Shown one piece after another: positions 44,190-53,892 of a stretch of DNA of 64,000 nt. Location: positions 1,259,001-1,323,000 of the forward strand of contig NZ_CP044990.1 of NCBI RefSeq assembly GCF_009017495.1. Reading direction: 5' to 3'. The notes under the pieces are model-generated. The model was given only the letters and a program-made list of their open reading frames with translations. It ran no database searches and was not told the DNA's origin. A program made the translations under genes and the position numbers. Origin of the DNA: Deinococcus sp. AJ005. GTDB lineage: Bacteria; Deinococcota; Deinococci; Deinococcales; Deinococcaceae. Positions within the stretch are counted from its first letter, which is position 1. Each line of letters opens with the position of its first letter.

Positions 44190-45190
44190 CTACTCTTACC
44201 CCTGTCACCTCCCGCCCCCGCGCGCTGACCTTCGGCAACGTGTGGCTCAGCGTGGCCCTCGTCGCCATTCTGTTCATCTACCCCTTCTTGTTCGGCAAGA
44301 CCCTGAATTTTGGGATTTCCACGCTGTTGTTCGCGGGCTTTGCCATGAGCTGGAATATTCTGGGTGGCTGGGCCGGGCAGACCAGTCTGGGCCACGCCGC
44401 GCTGCTGGGCATCGGGGCCTACGCCATGACGCTGTTGGCGACGCCCGAACGGCTGCCCCCCTTTCTGACCTCGCCGCTGGCCCCGTGGTGGGGTGCATTG
44501 GTGGGCATGGTGATCGCGGTGGCAGTGGCGGCGGTGTGGGGCTGGCTGACCTTCCGGCTCCAGGGATCGTATTTCGCGCTGTCCAGCATTGCTGTGGCTC
44601 TTGTCATTCGTCTTGTGGCCATCAACGCCGAGTGGACGGGCGGCGCGGAGGGGCTGTTTATGCCGGAGCTGCCCAAGCTCTTCGGGTTTGACCTGTTTGA
44701 CCGCAAGGTGGAGTACTGGCTGGCCTTCGGCTTCGTGGTGCTGACCCTGGTGATCACGCACCTGATTCGCCGCTCACGCATGGGCTACGCGCTTCAGGCG
44801 GTGCGCGAGGACGAGGACGGCGCGCGGGCGCTGGGCATTGACCCGGCCCGCATGAAGTTGCTGGCCTTCATGCTCAGCGCCGCGCTGATGGCCTTGGGCG
44901 GCAGCCTGTATGCGCTATATCTGCAAGCCTTTGAGCCGCACACCATTCTGGAATTGCCCCTGAGCATTCAGATCGCGCTGCTGGCGATTATCGGCGGGCG
45001 CACCACCATCCAGGGACCGCTGATCGGGGCGCTGGTGCTAAGCATTTTCGGCGAGGTCTTCCGCAATGTGTTCAGCAACGCCAACCTGCTGATTTACGGC
45101 ATCCTGATTCTGATGGTCACTCTGTTCGCTCCCAACGGCATCATGGGTCTGTTTCAGAAGGCTGGAAGCAAGCTGGGGACGGCGAGATGA
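44186..45190 (+). CDS. livM: Liv-type ABC permease LivM
   Basis: The second permease, 334 residues, about nine spans. LivM signatures: AGFAMSWNILGGWAGQTSLG, HAALLGIGAYAMTLL, the EAA-like loop GYALQAVREDEDGARALGI and IIGGRTTIQGPLIGALVL. Start overlaps livH and the end overlaps livG by 4 bp each, showing tight translational coupling. Confidence 0.93.
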   Translation: MTTLTPVTSRPRALTFGNVWLSVALVAILFIYPFLFGKTLNFGISTLLFAGFAMSWNILGGWAGQTSLGHAALLGIGAYAMTLLATPERLPPFLTSPLAPWWGALVGMVIAVAVAAVWGWLTFRLQGSYFALSSIAVALVIRLVAINAEWTGGAEGLFMPELPKLFGFDLFDRKVEYWLAFGFVVLTLVITHLIRRSRMGYALQAVREDEDGARALGIDPARMKLLAFMLSAALMALGGSLYALYLQAFEPHTILELPLSIQIALLAIIGGRTTIQGPLIGALVLSIFGEVFRNVFSNANLLIYGILILMVTLFAPNGIMGLFQKAGSKLGTAR

Positions 45191-45960
45191 CGGCTCCTTC
45201 CCTGATCAAAACCTCTCAACAGCCCATTCATGCCCCTTCCGGCCCACCAATTCTGAAGGCCGAGAACATCACCGTGCGCTTCGGTGGCGTGGTGGCGGTC
45301 AAGGACATTTCATTGGCCGTGCGCCCCGGCGAAATCCTGGGCCTGATCGGGCCGAACGGGGCGGGGAAGACCACCCTTTTCAATGCATTGACTGGTTTTG
45401 TGCGGCCCACCAGTGGCCGCGTGCTGTACAACGGGCGCGACATCACCGCCCTTCAGCCGCAGGCCCGCGCCAAGATGGGCATGGCCCGCACTTTCCAGGT
45501 GGAGCGCCCTTTTGAAGACCTGAGTGTGCTGGAAAACGTGCTGGTGGCCGCCTTCCTGAAGTACAGGGGCAGTAAGGCCGAGGACCACGCCTACGCTGTT
45601 CTGGAGCGTGTGGGGCTGGCAGACCGCGCCACACAGCCCGCCTCGCAACTGAACCTCGCGCGCCGCCGCCGCCTGGAACTGGCAAAGGTGCTGGCGCTGG
45701 AGCCGAGGGTGCTGTTTTTAGATGAAAGCATCGCGGGCTTGAACCCGCCGGGGCAGCAGGAGATGGTGGCCCTGATCCGCACGCTGGCGCAGTCGGGCCT
45801 CGCCATTGTGATGGTGGAACACATCATGCACGTCATCATGAGCCTGTCGGATCACGTCATCTGCATGGCCTTTGGCGAGTTGCTGGCCGAGGGCGATCCG
45901 CATGCGGTGGCCGCGCACCCGGATGTGATTCGGGCGTATCTGGGGGACGACAGTGATTAG
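45187..45960 (+). CDS. livG: Liv-type ABC ATPase LivG
   Basis: ATPase of 257 residues. Walker A GPNGAGKTTLFNALTGF, the LivG-specific GMARTFQVERPFEDLSVLEN, Walker B VLFLDESIAGLNP and VMVEHIMHVIMSLSDHVICM are visible. The signature loop LNLARRRRLELAKVL lacks the usual LSGGQ spelling: where most LivG proteins have LPYGxQR/LSYGxQR, this one has LNLARRRR, an odd feature that may affect ATP-hydrolysis geometry. It is followed by a 123-bp gap with octamer repeats before livF. Confidence 0.9.
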   Translation: MTAPSLIKTSQQPIHAPSGPPILKAENITVRFGGVVAVKDISLAVRPGEILGLIGPNGAGKTTLFNALTGFVRPTSGRVLYNGRDITALQPQARAKMGMARTFQVERPFEDLSVLENVLVAAFLKYRGSKAEDHAYAVLERVGLADRATQPASQLNLARRRRLELAKVLALEPRVLFLDESIAGLNPPGQQEMVALIRTLAQSGLAIVMVEHIMHVIMSLSDHVICMAFGELLAEGDPHAVAAHPDVIRAYLGDDSD

Positions 45961-45977
45961 GTGGCGTGGTGCGCCGC

Positions 45978-46055
45978 GTCAAACGGTCAAACGGTCCAAC
46001 CGTCAAACCGCCCGATCATTTGCGGTTAGACCTTTAGACGGTTTGACGGTTAGAC
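45978..46055 (+). repeat. Octamer-built inverted repeat between livG and livF
   Basis: Left arm 45978-46011 contains four tandem 8-mers of the form GTCAAACG/GTCCAACC; right arm 46022-46055 contains four 8-mers of the complementary form (GGTTAGAC, CTTTAGAC, GGTTTGAC, GGTTAGAC). The arms pair over 34 bp with few mismatches, leaving a 10-nt loop. Related octamers occur before leuS. Confidence 0.8.
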
Positions 46056-46083
46056 AGCCGATTCCACGGCCCGGAGGCCACGT

Positions 46084-46842
46084 ATGACCATCATTCAACC
46101 CCAACCCGCGCGTATCGGCTACGTTCCCGGCGAACGCGTGCTGGAGGCCGACAATCTGGAAGTCGCCTACGGTCAGGTACAGGTGGTCTTCGGCGTGTCT
46201 CTGCATGTGGACAAGGGCGAACTGGTGGGCCTTGTCGGTGGCAACGGCAGCGGCAAAAGTACCATTTTGCGCGTGCTGTCGGGGATGTTGAAGGCGCGGG
46301 CGGGAACGGCCACTTACAGAGGCCAGAACCTGAACGCCGTGCCGCCGCACCGCATCACCGACATGGGCGTGGCGCATGTGCCGATGGGCCGTCAGTTGTT
46401 TGGGCAGATGACCGTGGAGGAAAACCTGATCATGGGCGCGTACCTGCCGCGCACCAAGAAGAACCGCGCTGAGAACCTGCAAAAGGTTTATGACTTCTTC
46501 CCGCGCCTGACCGAGAAACGCCGTTCCCCCGCCGCCGCCCTGTCCGGGGGGGAACAGCAGATGGTGGCGATAGGCCGGGCCATCATGAGCGAACCCGAAG
46601 TCCTGTTGATGGACGAACCGTCGCTAGGACTGGCTCCGCTGGTGGTCTCGGAAGTGATGCGCGTGATCGGCAGCCTGCGCGAACTGGGCCTGACCGTGCT
46701 GCTGGTGGAACAGAACGTGCGGCAGGTTTTGAAAGTGACAGACCGGACCTATGTGCTGGAACTGGGCAACTTGGTGAAAGAGGGGCCGAGCAAGGAACTC
46801 ATGGGGGACCCGGAGATCATCAAGGCGTATCTGGGCGTTTGA
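46084..46842 (+). CDS. livF: Liv-type ABC ATPase LivF
   Basis: The second ATPase, 252 residues, with Walker A GGNGSGKSTILRVLSGM, ABC signature ALSGGEQQMVAIGRAIM, Walker B VLLMDEPSLGLAP and LLVEQNVRQVLKVTDR: all normal. The ATG follows CGGAGGCCACGT. It is last in the operon; a hairpin-forming octamer repeat separates it from livG. With livGHM and the binding proteins it completes the importer. Confidence 0.93.
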   Translation: MTIIQPQPARIGYVPGERVLEADNLEVAYGQVQVVFGVSLHVDKGELVGLVGGNGSGKSTILRVLSGMLKARAGTATYRGQNLNAVPPHRITDMGVAHVPMGRQLFGQMTVEENLIMGAYLPRTKKNRAENLQKVYDFFPRLTEKRRSPAAALSGGEQQMVAIGRAIMSEPEVLLMDEPSLGLAPLVVSEVMRVIGSLRELGLTVLLVEQNVRQVLKVTDRTYVLELGNLVKEGPSKELMGDPEIIKAYLGV

Positions 46843-46883
46843 GAAAGCTGACCGGGGTGGAGGGGCGCGTTTGCCTCTTCACC

Positions 46884-47621
46884 CTATTTTGTGGGCCAGC
46901 GCCCCACGTTAGCCAGTTCGGCGGGGATTCCAGAGCGGCGGCTGATCGTGGCGGCCAGCCGAAGAATCAGGGGATGGGGAGGTGTGTTTTTCTCGGCCAA
47001 TTCCACGGCGCGGCGCATGGCAGGCATGGGATCACGTATTACTCGCCCATGTCCCAGCGCCAGAAACTTCGCCGGAATATCCAGTAACTCCCGCGCGCTG
47101 CGAACCGTCCGGGCCAGATCCTCCGTGCCTATGGAGGGCAGCGGGAACATTGCGTTCACGACGCTGGCTACACGTAAACTGGGGATGCCCACAAAGGTAT
47201 CGCCCGCGTACAGGGTGCCGTCGCGTTCATCGAAGAAGGCCAGATGCCCCGGCGAGTGTCCGGGGGTGTCCATCACGCGCAGGCTGCCCACGCTGTCGCC
47301 GCCGCGCAGCAGCCGGGTAGGCGCGGCGAGGACTCCATGGTGGGCCATCCCATCCGCGTCGTTTGCGCCTACCAGGATTTCCAGGTCAGGGAATGCTTTT
47401 TTCAGCGCGTCCATGCTGCCAATGTGATCTGGATGGGTGTGCGTCGTCACCACGCGCCGCAGCGTCCTGCTCGTGCGTTTCATCACCGCCAGAACATGCC
47501 GCTCAAGACCGGGAACACCTGCGTCGATCAGCGTAAAGCCGTCCGCTTCTGGCACCAGATACGAATTGATCACTCCAAACTGGGCGTGCTGCATGGGCGG
47601 CCTTGTGGCGTGAGGGGTCAT
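46884..47621 (-). CDS. Metallo-beta-lactamase-fold hydrolase
   Basis: A 245-residue MBL-fold enzyme. The metal motif THTHPDHIGSM is complete near residues 60-70, with further ligands in TPGHSPGHLAFF and YAGDTFVG, and a late His in LALGHGRVI. The ATG at 47619-47621 follows GGGAGGAACC. An open frame continues upstream for hundreds of codons antisense to ispG but has no coding signal. Glyoxalase II-, lactonase- or RNase-type roles are possible; no specific one is shown. Convergent with livF. Confidence 0.88.
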   Translation of the reverse strand: MTPHATRPPMQHAQFGVINSYLVPEADGFTLIDAGVPGLERHVLAVMKRTSRTLRRVVTTHTHPDHIGSMDALKKAFPDLEILVGANDADGMAHHGVLAAPTRLLRGGDSVGSLRVMDTPGHSPGHLAFFDERDGTLYAGDTFVGIPSLRVASVVNAMFPLPSIGTEDLARTVRSARELLDIPAKFLALGHGRVIRDPMPAMRRAVELAEKNTPPHPLILRLAATISRRSGIPAELANVGRWPTK

Positions 47622-47882
47622 CGGGTTCCTCCCTGAACGACGTTGAGAAGGGCGAGGCCAGGAAACGCGGCAGTGGGCAGCAGGCCAGAGGTGCTGATTT
47701 GATAATGCCAGATCATGCTCAGCATAAGCTCTGGGGGCGTGGAAAAAATCACCCGCAAACACTGGAGGCCAGCAGACTTTCATGGCTATCCGTGGGATGA
47801 ACTTGGTTGCATTGCTCAGCGTGGCGGAAGTGGCGCACCCCACCCGTAACCCGCCTTCCTGAACCGCCCAGCCCCTCGCGCG

Positions 47883-47888
47883 TAAACT
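47883..47888 (+). promoter_or_regulatory. -10 hexamer of ispG
   Basis: TAAACT, 6 nt before the ATG at 47895; leaderless spacing. Confidence 0.5.
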
Positions 47889-47894
47889 ACGGGC

Positions 47895-49121
47895 ATGAAC
47901 CTCCGTCGCCAGACCGTCACCGTCAACGTGGGAGGCGTCCTGATCGGCAGCGCCCACCCGGTTGTGGTGCAGAGCATGACCAACACCGATACCGCCAACG
48001 CCGAGGCCACCGCCATTCAGGTGGCGCAACTGGCCCGCGCCGGCAGCGAACTGGTGCGCGTGACCGTCAACACCCGTGAGGCCGCCGCCGCCGTTCCCGA
48101 AGTTGTCGCCCGGCTGGAAGAGGTGGGCCTGAGCGTGCCCATCGTGGGCGATTTCCACTACAACGGCCATATTCTGCTGCGCGAGTTTCCCGAAACGGCC
48201 CGCCTGCTCGCCAAGTACCGCATCAATCCGGGCAACGTCGGGGCCGGGCAGCACCACGACGCCAACTTCGCCACCATGATTGATGTGGCGAAGGAATTTG
48301 ATAAACCCGTTCGCATTGGCGTCAACTGGGGCAGCCTGGATCAACAGGTGCTGGCGCGGCTGATGGACGCCAACGCAGCGAAGGGCAGCCCGAAATCCGG
48401 CACCGACGTGATGATCGACGCGATGGTGGTCTCGGCCCTGGAAAGTGCCGCCTACGCCGAGGAACTGGGGCTGGCCCACGACAAGATTCTGATCTCGGTC
48501 AAGGTGTCCAGCGCGCCTGAGTTGTGGCAGGTCTACCGCCAACTGGCCGCCGAATGCGATTACCCCCTGCACCTGGGTCTGACCGAGGCAGGGATGGGCA
48601 TGAAGGGGATCGTGTCCTCGTCGGTGGCCCTTGCGCCGCTGCTGAACGAGGGCATTGGCGACACCATTCGCGTCAGTCTGACCCCCGAACCCGGTGCCTC
48701 ACGCAAGCTGGAGGTGGAGGTGGCGCAGCAGATTCTGCAAAGCCTGGGCATCCGCCAGTTCTCGCCGCAAGTGACCAGTTGCCCCGGCTGTGGGCGCACC
48801 ACGTCCATCTTCTTTCAGGAACTGGCGCAGAAGATTCAGGATTACATCCGCGACACTATGCCCGACTGGAAGGAAAAATACCCGGGGGTAGAGGACATGC
48901 AGGTGGCCGTGATGGGCTGCATCGTCAACGGCCCCGGCGAGAGCAAGCACGCCAATATCGGCATCAGCCTGCCTGGCACCGGGGAAGATCCGCGCGCCCC
49001 GGTGTATCAGGACGGTAAGTTGCTGACCACGCTGAAAGGCCCCCGCATTGCCGAGGAATTTCAGGAATTGCTGGAGGCGTATGTGGAGCGGCGCTACGGG
49101 CATCAGGAAGTCGGTGCGTAG
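47895..49121 (+). CDS. ispG: 4-hydroxy-3-methylbut-2-enyl diphosphate synthase
   Basis: Iron-sulfur enzyme of the non-mevalonate pathway, making HMBPP from MEcPP and so supplying isoprene units for the polyprenyl synthase and carotenoids. The 408 residues have the TIM barrel ([20 protein letters not shown], then [19 protein letters not shown]) and the C-terminal cluster domain with [11 protein letters not shown] and [20 protein letters not shown], providing the cluster Cys and a catalytic Glu. The mRNA appears leaderless. The last 8 bases overlap a broken lipoprotein gene. Confidence 0.97.
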   Translation: MNLRRQTVTVNVGGVLIGSAHPVVVQSMTNTDTANAEATAIQVAQLARAGSELVRVTVNTREAAAAVPEVVARLEEVGLSVPIVGDFHYNGHILLREFPETARLLAKYRINPGNVGAGQHHDANFATMIDVAKEFDKPVRIGVNWGSLDQQVLARLMDANAAKGSPKSGTDVMIDAMVVSALESAAYAEELGLAHDKILISVKVSSAPELWQVYRQLAAECDYPLHLGLTEAGMGMKGIVSSSVALAPLLNEGIGDTIRVSLTPEPGASRKLEVEVAQQILQSLGIRQFSPQVTSCPGCGRTTSIFFQELAQKIQDYIRDTMPDWKEKYPGVEDMQVAVMGCIVNGPGESKHANIGISLPGTGEDPRAPVYQDGKLLTTLKGPRIAEEFQELLEAYVERRYGHQEVGA

Positions 49122-49632
49122 GTTCTGGCCGTTGGGCCTTGCCCCACTGCTGCTGGCTGGGTGTGTCGGGTTCCCGGAACGCATGCCAGACCTCTTTCTG
49201 ATTCCGCAGGGGTACAGCGGCTGGGTGCGGGTGGAATACGAGGTCAAGGGTGCGCCCTCGCTGAAGCTGCTGGACGGTTACCGGGTTTCTCCGCTTGCCA
49301 GCAACGGTCTTTTTAAGACCTCCTCCGGTCAACCGCAGGGCTGGGCACAAGACGTCTATAAATTCGTGGATGCCAGGGGCAAATTCACGGACTTGCCGCA
49401 GACGGGCTGAGGCAAGGGCGGTCTGGTCTGGGGTGCGTCGGTCAACGGCGGCAAGGTGAGCGTGTCGTCCGCACGGGAAGGTCAGGAGGCCATCACCTGT
49501 AAGTTTCAGACCTCGCCCAGCCTGAAGTTCTTCGTGGGCACCGAGGCCCAGTTCAGGGGGTTGCCCGAGACAGGGAGCAGTCCTCTGATTCCAGCGGACC
49601 GGCTGGCGCAATCCTCGCCTTGGTGCCCCTGA
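49114..49632 (+). pseudogene. DUF6843-like lipoprotein gene with an in-frame TGA
   Basis: From GTG 49114 the frame has a signal with lipobox LLLAGC, then FLIPQGYSGWVRVEYEVKGA, resembling DUF6843 proteins. At 49408-49410 a TGA follows LPQTG. The frame stays open after it with the same strong codon bias (GKGGLVWGASVNGGKVSV, then CKFQTSPSLKFFVGTEAQF) until TGA at 49630-49632. The expected protein is about 172 residues; one base change of a Trp TGG would explain the stop, since LPQTG-W-GKGG would read smoothly. It could also be a sequencing error. The shorter product would have 98 residues. Confidence 0.7.
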
Positions 49633-49694
49633 AGCGGCGGTGGGCAGAATGTTCTGATTCTATTGACTTCCTTCCCCTCTGGGCCGACTCTCGT

Positions 49695-49700
49695 TAGACT
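49695..49700 (+). promoter_or_regulatory. -10 hexamer of the DUF4259 gene
   Basis: TAGACT, 6 nt before the ATG at 49707; leaderless spacing. Confidence 0.5.
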
Positions 49701-49706
49701 TGAAGC

Positions 49707-50108
49707 ATGGACATCTGGGGAACTGGCCCAATGGAAAACGAGACTGGCGCGGCCTTTGCCGATGAAGTGGTGCAGGACGGTGCGTTCGCCCTGGCCGAAG
49801 CCTTTGACGTGGCGCTGGACCCCGACACCGACTTTCTGGCGGCGGAGGAAGGCCACCGCACCCTGGCCGCCGCCGAGATCCTGGCCGCCGTGCTGGACGG
49901 CGAAACGGTGAACATCGTCAGCGCCCGCCTGAGAAGCTGGGTGCAGGAGGCAGACGCGCTGGACCTCGCCCCCCTGCGTGATGTGGCCCGCGACGCCGTG
50001 GAACGCGTTCTCGGGCCCGATAGCGAATTGCCGGACCAGTGGGCCGACAATGCTGACGCGGACGAGTGGTTGGGCAGCGTTCAAACCTTGCGGGCACGTC
50101 TGGAGTGA
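49707..50108 (+). CDS. DUF4259 family protein
   Basis: A 133-residue acidic soluble protein. The family start MDIWGTGPMENETGAAFADE and the repeated Ala/Glu/Asp helices are characteristic of DUF4259, whose function is not known; genes of this family often appear near toxin-immunity or stress genes. The mRNA seems leaderless. It converges on the mutase gene with a terminator between. Confidence 0.82.
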   Translation: MDIWGTGPMENETGAAFADEVVQDGAFALAEAFDVALDPDTDFLAAEEGHRTLAAAEILAAVLDGETVNIVSARLRSWVQEADALDLAPLRDVARDAVERVLGPDSELPDQWADNADADEWLGSVQTLRARLE

Positions 50109-50111
50109 CCT

Positions 50112-50145
50112 AAAAATGGACCGCAGGATTGCTCCGACGGTCCAT
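50112..50145 (-). terminator. Terminator of the methylmalonyl-CoA mutase gene
   Basis: Minus strand stem ATGGACCG/CGGTCCAT with a 14-nt loop, followed by TTTTTAGG, 15 bp past the stop. Confidence 0.75.
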
Positions 50146-50159
50146 CCTCAGATCAGCCG

Positions 50160-51806
<1,647 letters not shown>

Positions 51807-51839
51807 ATCGTCCTCCGGTAGTCGTTGAGACTCGGGAAA

Positions 51840-51853
51840 CTAACGCTCGTTAG
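51840..51853 (-). promoter_or_regulatory. PaaR-type operator upstream of the mutase gene
   Basis: CTAACG-CT-CGTTAG, identical to the core upstream of paaA. On the minus strand it follows a -10-like TATAGG and a CTTACA at 16 bp, so a bound protein would cover the transcription start. It lies 33 bp before the ATG. Confidence 0.7.
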
Positions 51854-51921
51854 GTTGGCCTATAGATTAGCAGAAGCGCGTGTAAGCCATGCGGCCCATG
51901 CCTCCACGGTTGCTTGTGATT

Positions 51922-51927
51922 TACGCT
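51922..51927 (+). promoter_or_regulatory. -10 hexamer of the acetyltransferase gene
   Basis: TACGCT, 7 nt before the GTG at 51935; leaderless spacing. Confidence 0.4.
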
Positions 51928-51934
51928 GGATTCA

Positions 51935-52867
51935 GTGATTTCTGAAGATCTGCCAACCCCCGCTGATCTGGCCCGCTTCTCTTTGGCTGCCCAGCACCCG
52001 CTGACGCTTGAATGGTGCTCAGAGGCTGAGCGGCTGGCGAATCTGGCCGAGGAACATGCCTTTGATCTTCAGCTTGCCACCGATCTAAAACTGGCGGGCA
52101 AGCGGGCCGAATTTATCAATGTGGGTCCGCCCGTAGAGGCTTATCTCAACCGCTGGGTCAGTGTTTCATCCGATCTGGACGCCATGCTCAGTATCCGCTT
52201 CAAGGGAATGGATGTGGGGAAGCCATTCGTGGATGTCAGCGTGACCTCGCGGCCTGTGACGGTGACTGATCTGCCTGCGCTGGTTGAGACAGCGGGACAT
52301 GAATATGGCGGCTTCAACGCACCCCGAATCCGCATTTGGAGCGCCGCCGAAACGTTTTTCGATCTGCGTCCCGATCTGCGTGTGCTGGCCGCGCCGCTGG
52401 CTGAACTGGGTGGGGGAGAGGTGGCCCCCGGATTGAGCCTGAAGCCGACTGCCGATCTCTCCAGCTATGCCGACGCTCAGGCTGCCTACGCCGCCGTGGA
52501 CGCTGCCCATCCGAAGCATCCCGGTCAGGCTGGCTTGCTGTGTGAGGAAGATTTGCAAGAGACGATTGACGCCGGAACGATGTTTGACGTGATCTGGCGG
52601 GGGCGGTGGAGCGGGTACGCGGGTACACTCGCTAAAACCAAAAATGGTCTGCCTGCCCAGTCGGTTCAGGAAATGCTGCTCGCCCCGCACGCACGCGGCC
52701 TCGGGTTTGGCTCCTCCCTATCCGTTTTGCTGGCCCGTCACCTGTCGGCAGACAGACGGGTGCTGAGCGGCACCATTCACGGCGAGAACCGGGGAGCTTT
52801 GGCAGCGGCGCGGCGGGCTGGGCGGCACAACATCGGCGGCTGGTGGTGGGTGCCGACGGTAAACTGA
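51935..52867 (+). CDS. GNAT-type acetyltransferase (two-domain)
   Basis: A 310-residue protein beginning with GTG. The C-terminal part carries the acetyl-CoA motif as QEMLLAPHARGLGFGSSLSV, near residues 238-257, then SGTIHGENRGALAAARRAGR, typical of GNAT enzymes. The N-terminal 170 residues look like a second, degenerate domain. It is divergent from the mutase gene. Substrate unknown. Confidence 0.75.
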   Translation: MISEDLPTPADLARFSLAAQHPLTLEWCSEAERLANLAEEHAFDLQLATDLKLAGKRAEFINVGPPVEAYLNRWVSVSSDLDAMLSIRFKGMDVGKPFVDVSVTSRPVTVTDLPALVETAGHEYGGFNAPRIRIWSAAETFFDLRPDLRVLAAPLAELGGGEVAPGLSLKPTADLSSYADAQAAYAAVDAAHPKHPGQAGLLCEEDLQETIDAGTMFDVIWRGRWSGYAGTLAKTKNGLPAQSVQEMLLAPHARGLGFGSSLSVLLARHLSADRRVLSGTIHGENRGALAAARRAGRHNIGGWWWVPTVN

Positions 52868-52909
52868 AGATGAGACCTCGCCTGCCAGTTTTGACGCACA
52901 ATACGGGCC

Positions 52910-53827
52910 ATGAGAACAATCAAACTCGGAAGCAGTGAGCTGGATGTGCCTGTCGTCGCCGTGGGCATGATGCGGATCAACACCATGAGCAAGCCGGAAG
53001 TGCAGACGCTGGTTGGCACCGCGATGGACGCGGGCGCAAACTTCTTTGACCACGCCGATATTTACGGCAAGGGAACCTGCGAGGAAATCTTCGCCGACGC
53101 CGTGGGCATGAGCAGTAGCGTGCGCGAAGGGATGATCCTGCAATCCAAGTGCGGCATTCGCCCCGGCATGTTTGACTTCTCCAAAGAACACATTTTGTCT
53201 TCGGTGGACGGCATCCTCAAGCGCCTGAACACCGATTATCTGGACATTCTCCTTCTGCACCGTCCCGACGCTCTGGTGGAGCCGGAGGAAGTCGCCGCCG
53301 CCTTTGACCAGTTAGAGCAGGAGGGCAAGGTGCGGCATTTCGGGGTGTCCAACCAGCAGCCGCGCCAGATTGAATTGCTGAGGAAATATGTGCGTCAGCC
53401 TTTAGTTGCCAATCAACTGCAACTGAGCATCACCAACGCCACGATGATCACGCAGGGCTTCAACGTCAACATGGAAAACGACGAGGCGGTCAACCGCGAC
53501 GGCGGCATTCTGGATTACTGCCGCCTGAACGACATCACCATCCAGCCGTGGTCCCCCTTCCAGTTCGGCTTTTTTGAGGGCGTCTTCTTGGACAACCCTA
53601 AATTCCCCGAATTGAACGCTAAAATTGACGAGATTGCCGCCAAATACGGCGTCAGTAACACCACCATTGCCATTGCCTGGATTCTGCGTCATCCGGCCAA
53701 GATGCAGCCTGTGACGGGGACCACCAATCCACAGCGTCTCGCAGACTGCATCAAGGCGGCGGACATTCACCTGACCCGCGAGGAATGGTACGAGATTTTG
53801 CTGGCGGCGGGAAATACGCTGCCCTGA
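52910..53827 (+). CDS. Aldo/keto reductase, YdhF-like
   Basis: NADPH-dependent reductase of 305 residues. The catalytic Asp/Tyr are in NFFDHADIYGKGTCEEIF, Lys in LQSKCG and His in ILLLHRPD; the C-terminal TTNPQRLADCIKAADIHLTR is characteristic of the YdhF/oxidoreductase group. The Tyr follows ADI, as is usual in this subgroup. The only -10-like hexamer upstream is weak. Substrate unknown. It is the second AKR of the window but only distantly like the first (12102). Confidence 0.88.
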   Translation: MRTIKLGSSELDVPVVAVGMMRINTMSKPEVQTLVGTAMDAGANFFDHADIYGKGTCEEIFADAVGMSSSVREGMILQSKCGIRPGMFDFSKEHILSSVDGILKRLNTDYLDILLLHRPDALVEPEEVAAAFDQLEQEGKVRHFGVSNQQPRQIELLRKYVRQPLVANQLQLSITNATMITQGFNVNMENDEAVNRDGGILDYCRLNDITIQPWSPFQFGFFEGVFLDNPKFPELNAKIDEIAAKYGVSNTTIAIAWILRHPAKMQPVTGTTNPQRLADCIKAADIHLTREEWYEILLAAGNTLP

Positions 53828-53844
53828 ACACAGTGACTTGAAGA

Positions 53845-53875
53845 ACGCCGCCGAGAAGCTGAATCCCGGCGGCGT
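53845..53875. terminator. Terminator hairpin between convergent AKR and crtI genes
   Basis: Stem ACGCCGCCG/CGGCGGCGT with a 13-nt loop. Minus side followed by TCTTC; weak T run on both sides. Confidence 0.55.
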
Positions 53876-53892
53876 CTCTGTGTGGGCTGGCT

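Noticed and set aside
47622..48572. Upstream extension of the metallo-hydrolase frame across ispG
   Set aside because: Antisense to ispG; the ATG at 47619-47621 has a strong ribosome-binding site and begins the family fold.
49408..49410. Selenocysteine at the in-frame TGA
   Set aside because: No SECIS-like hairpin was recognised directly after it, no sel genes are present, and the context fits a Trp codon.
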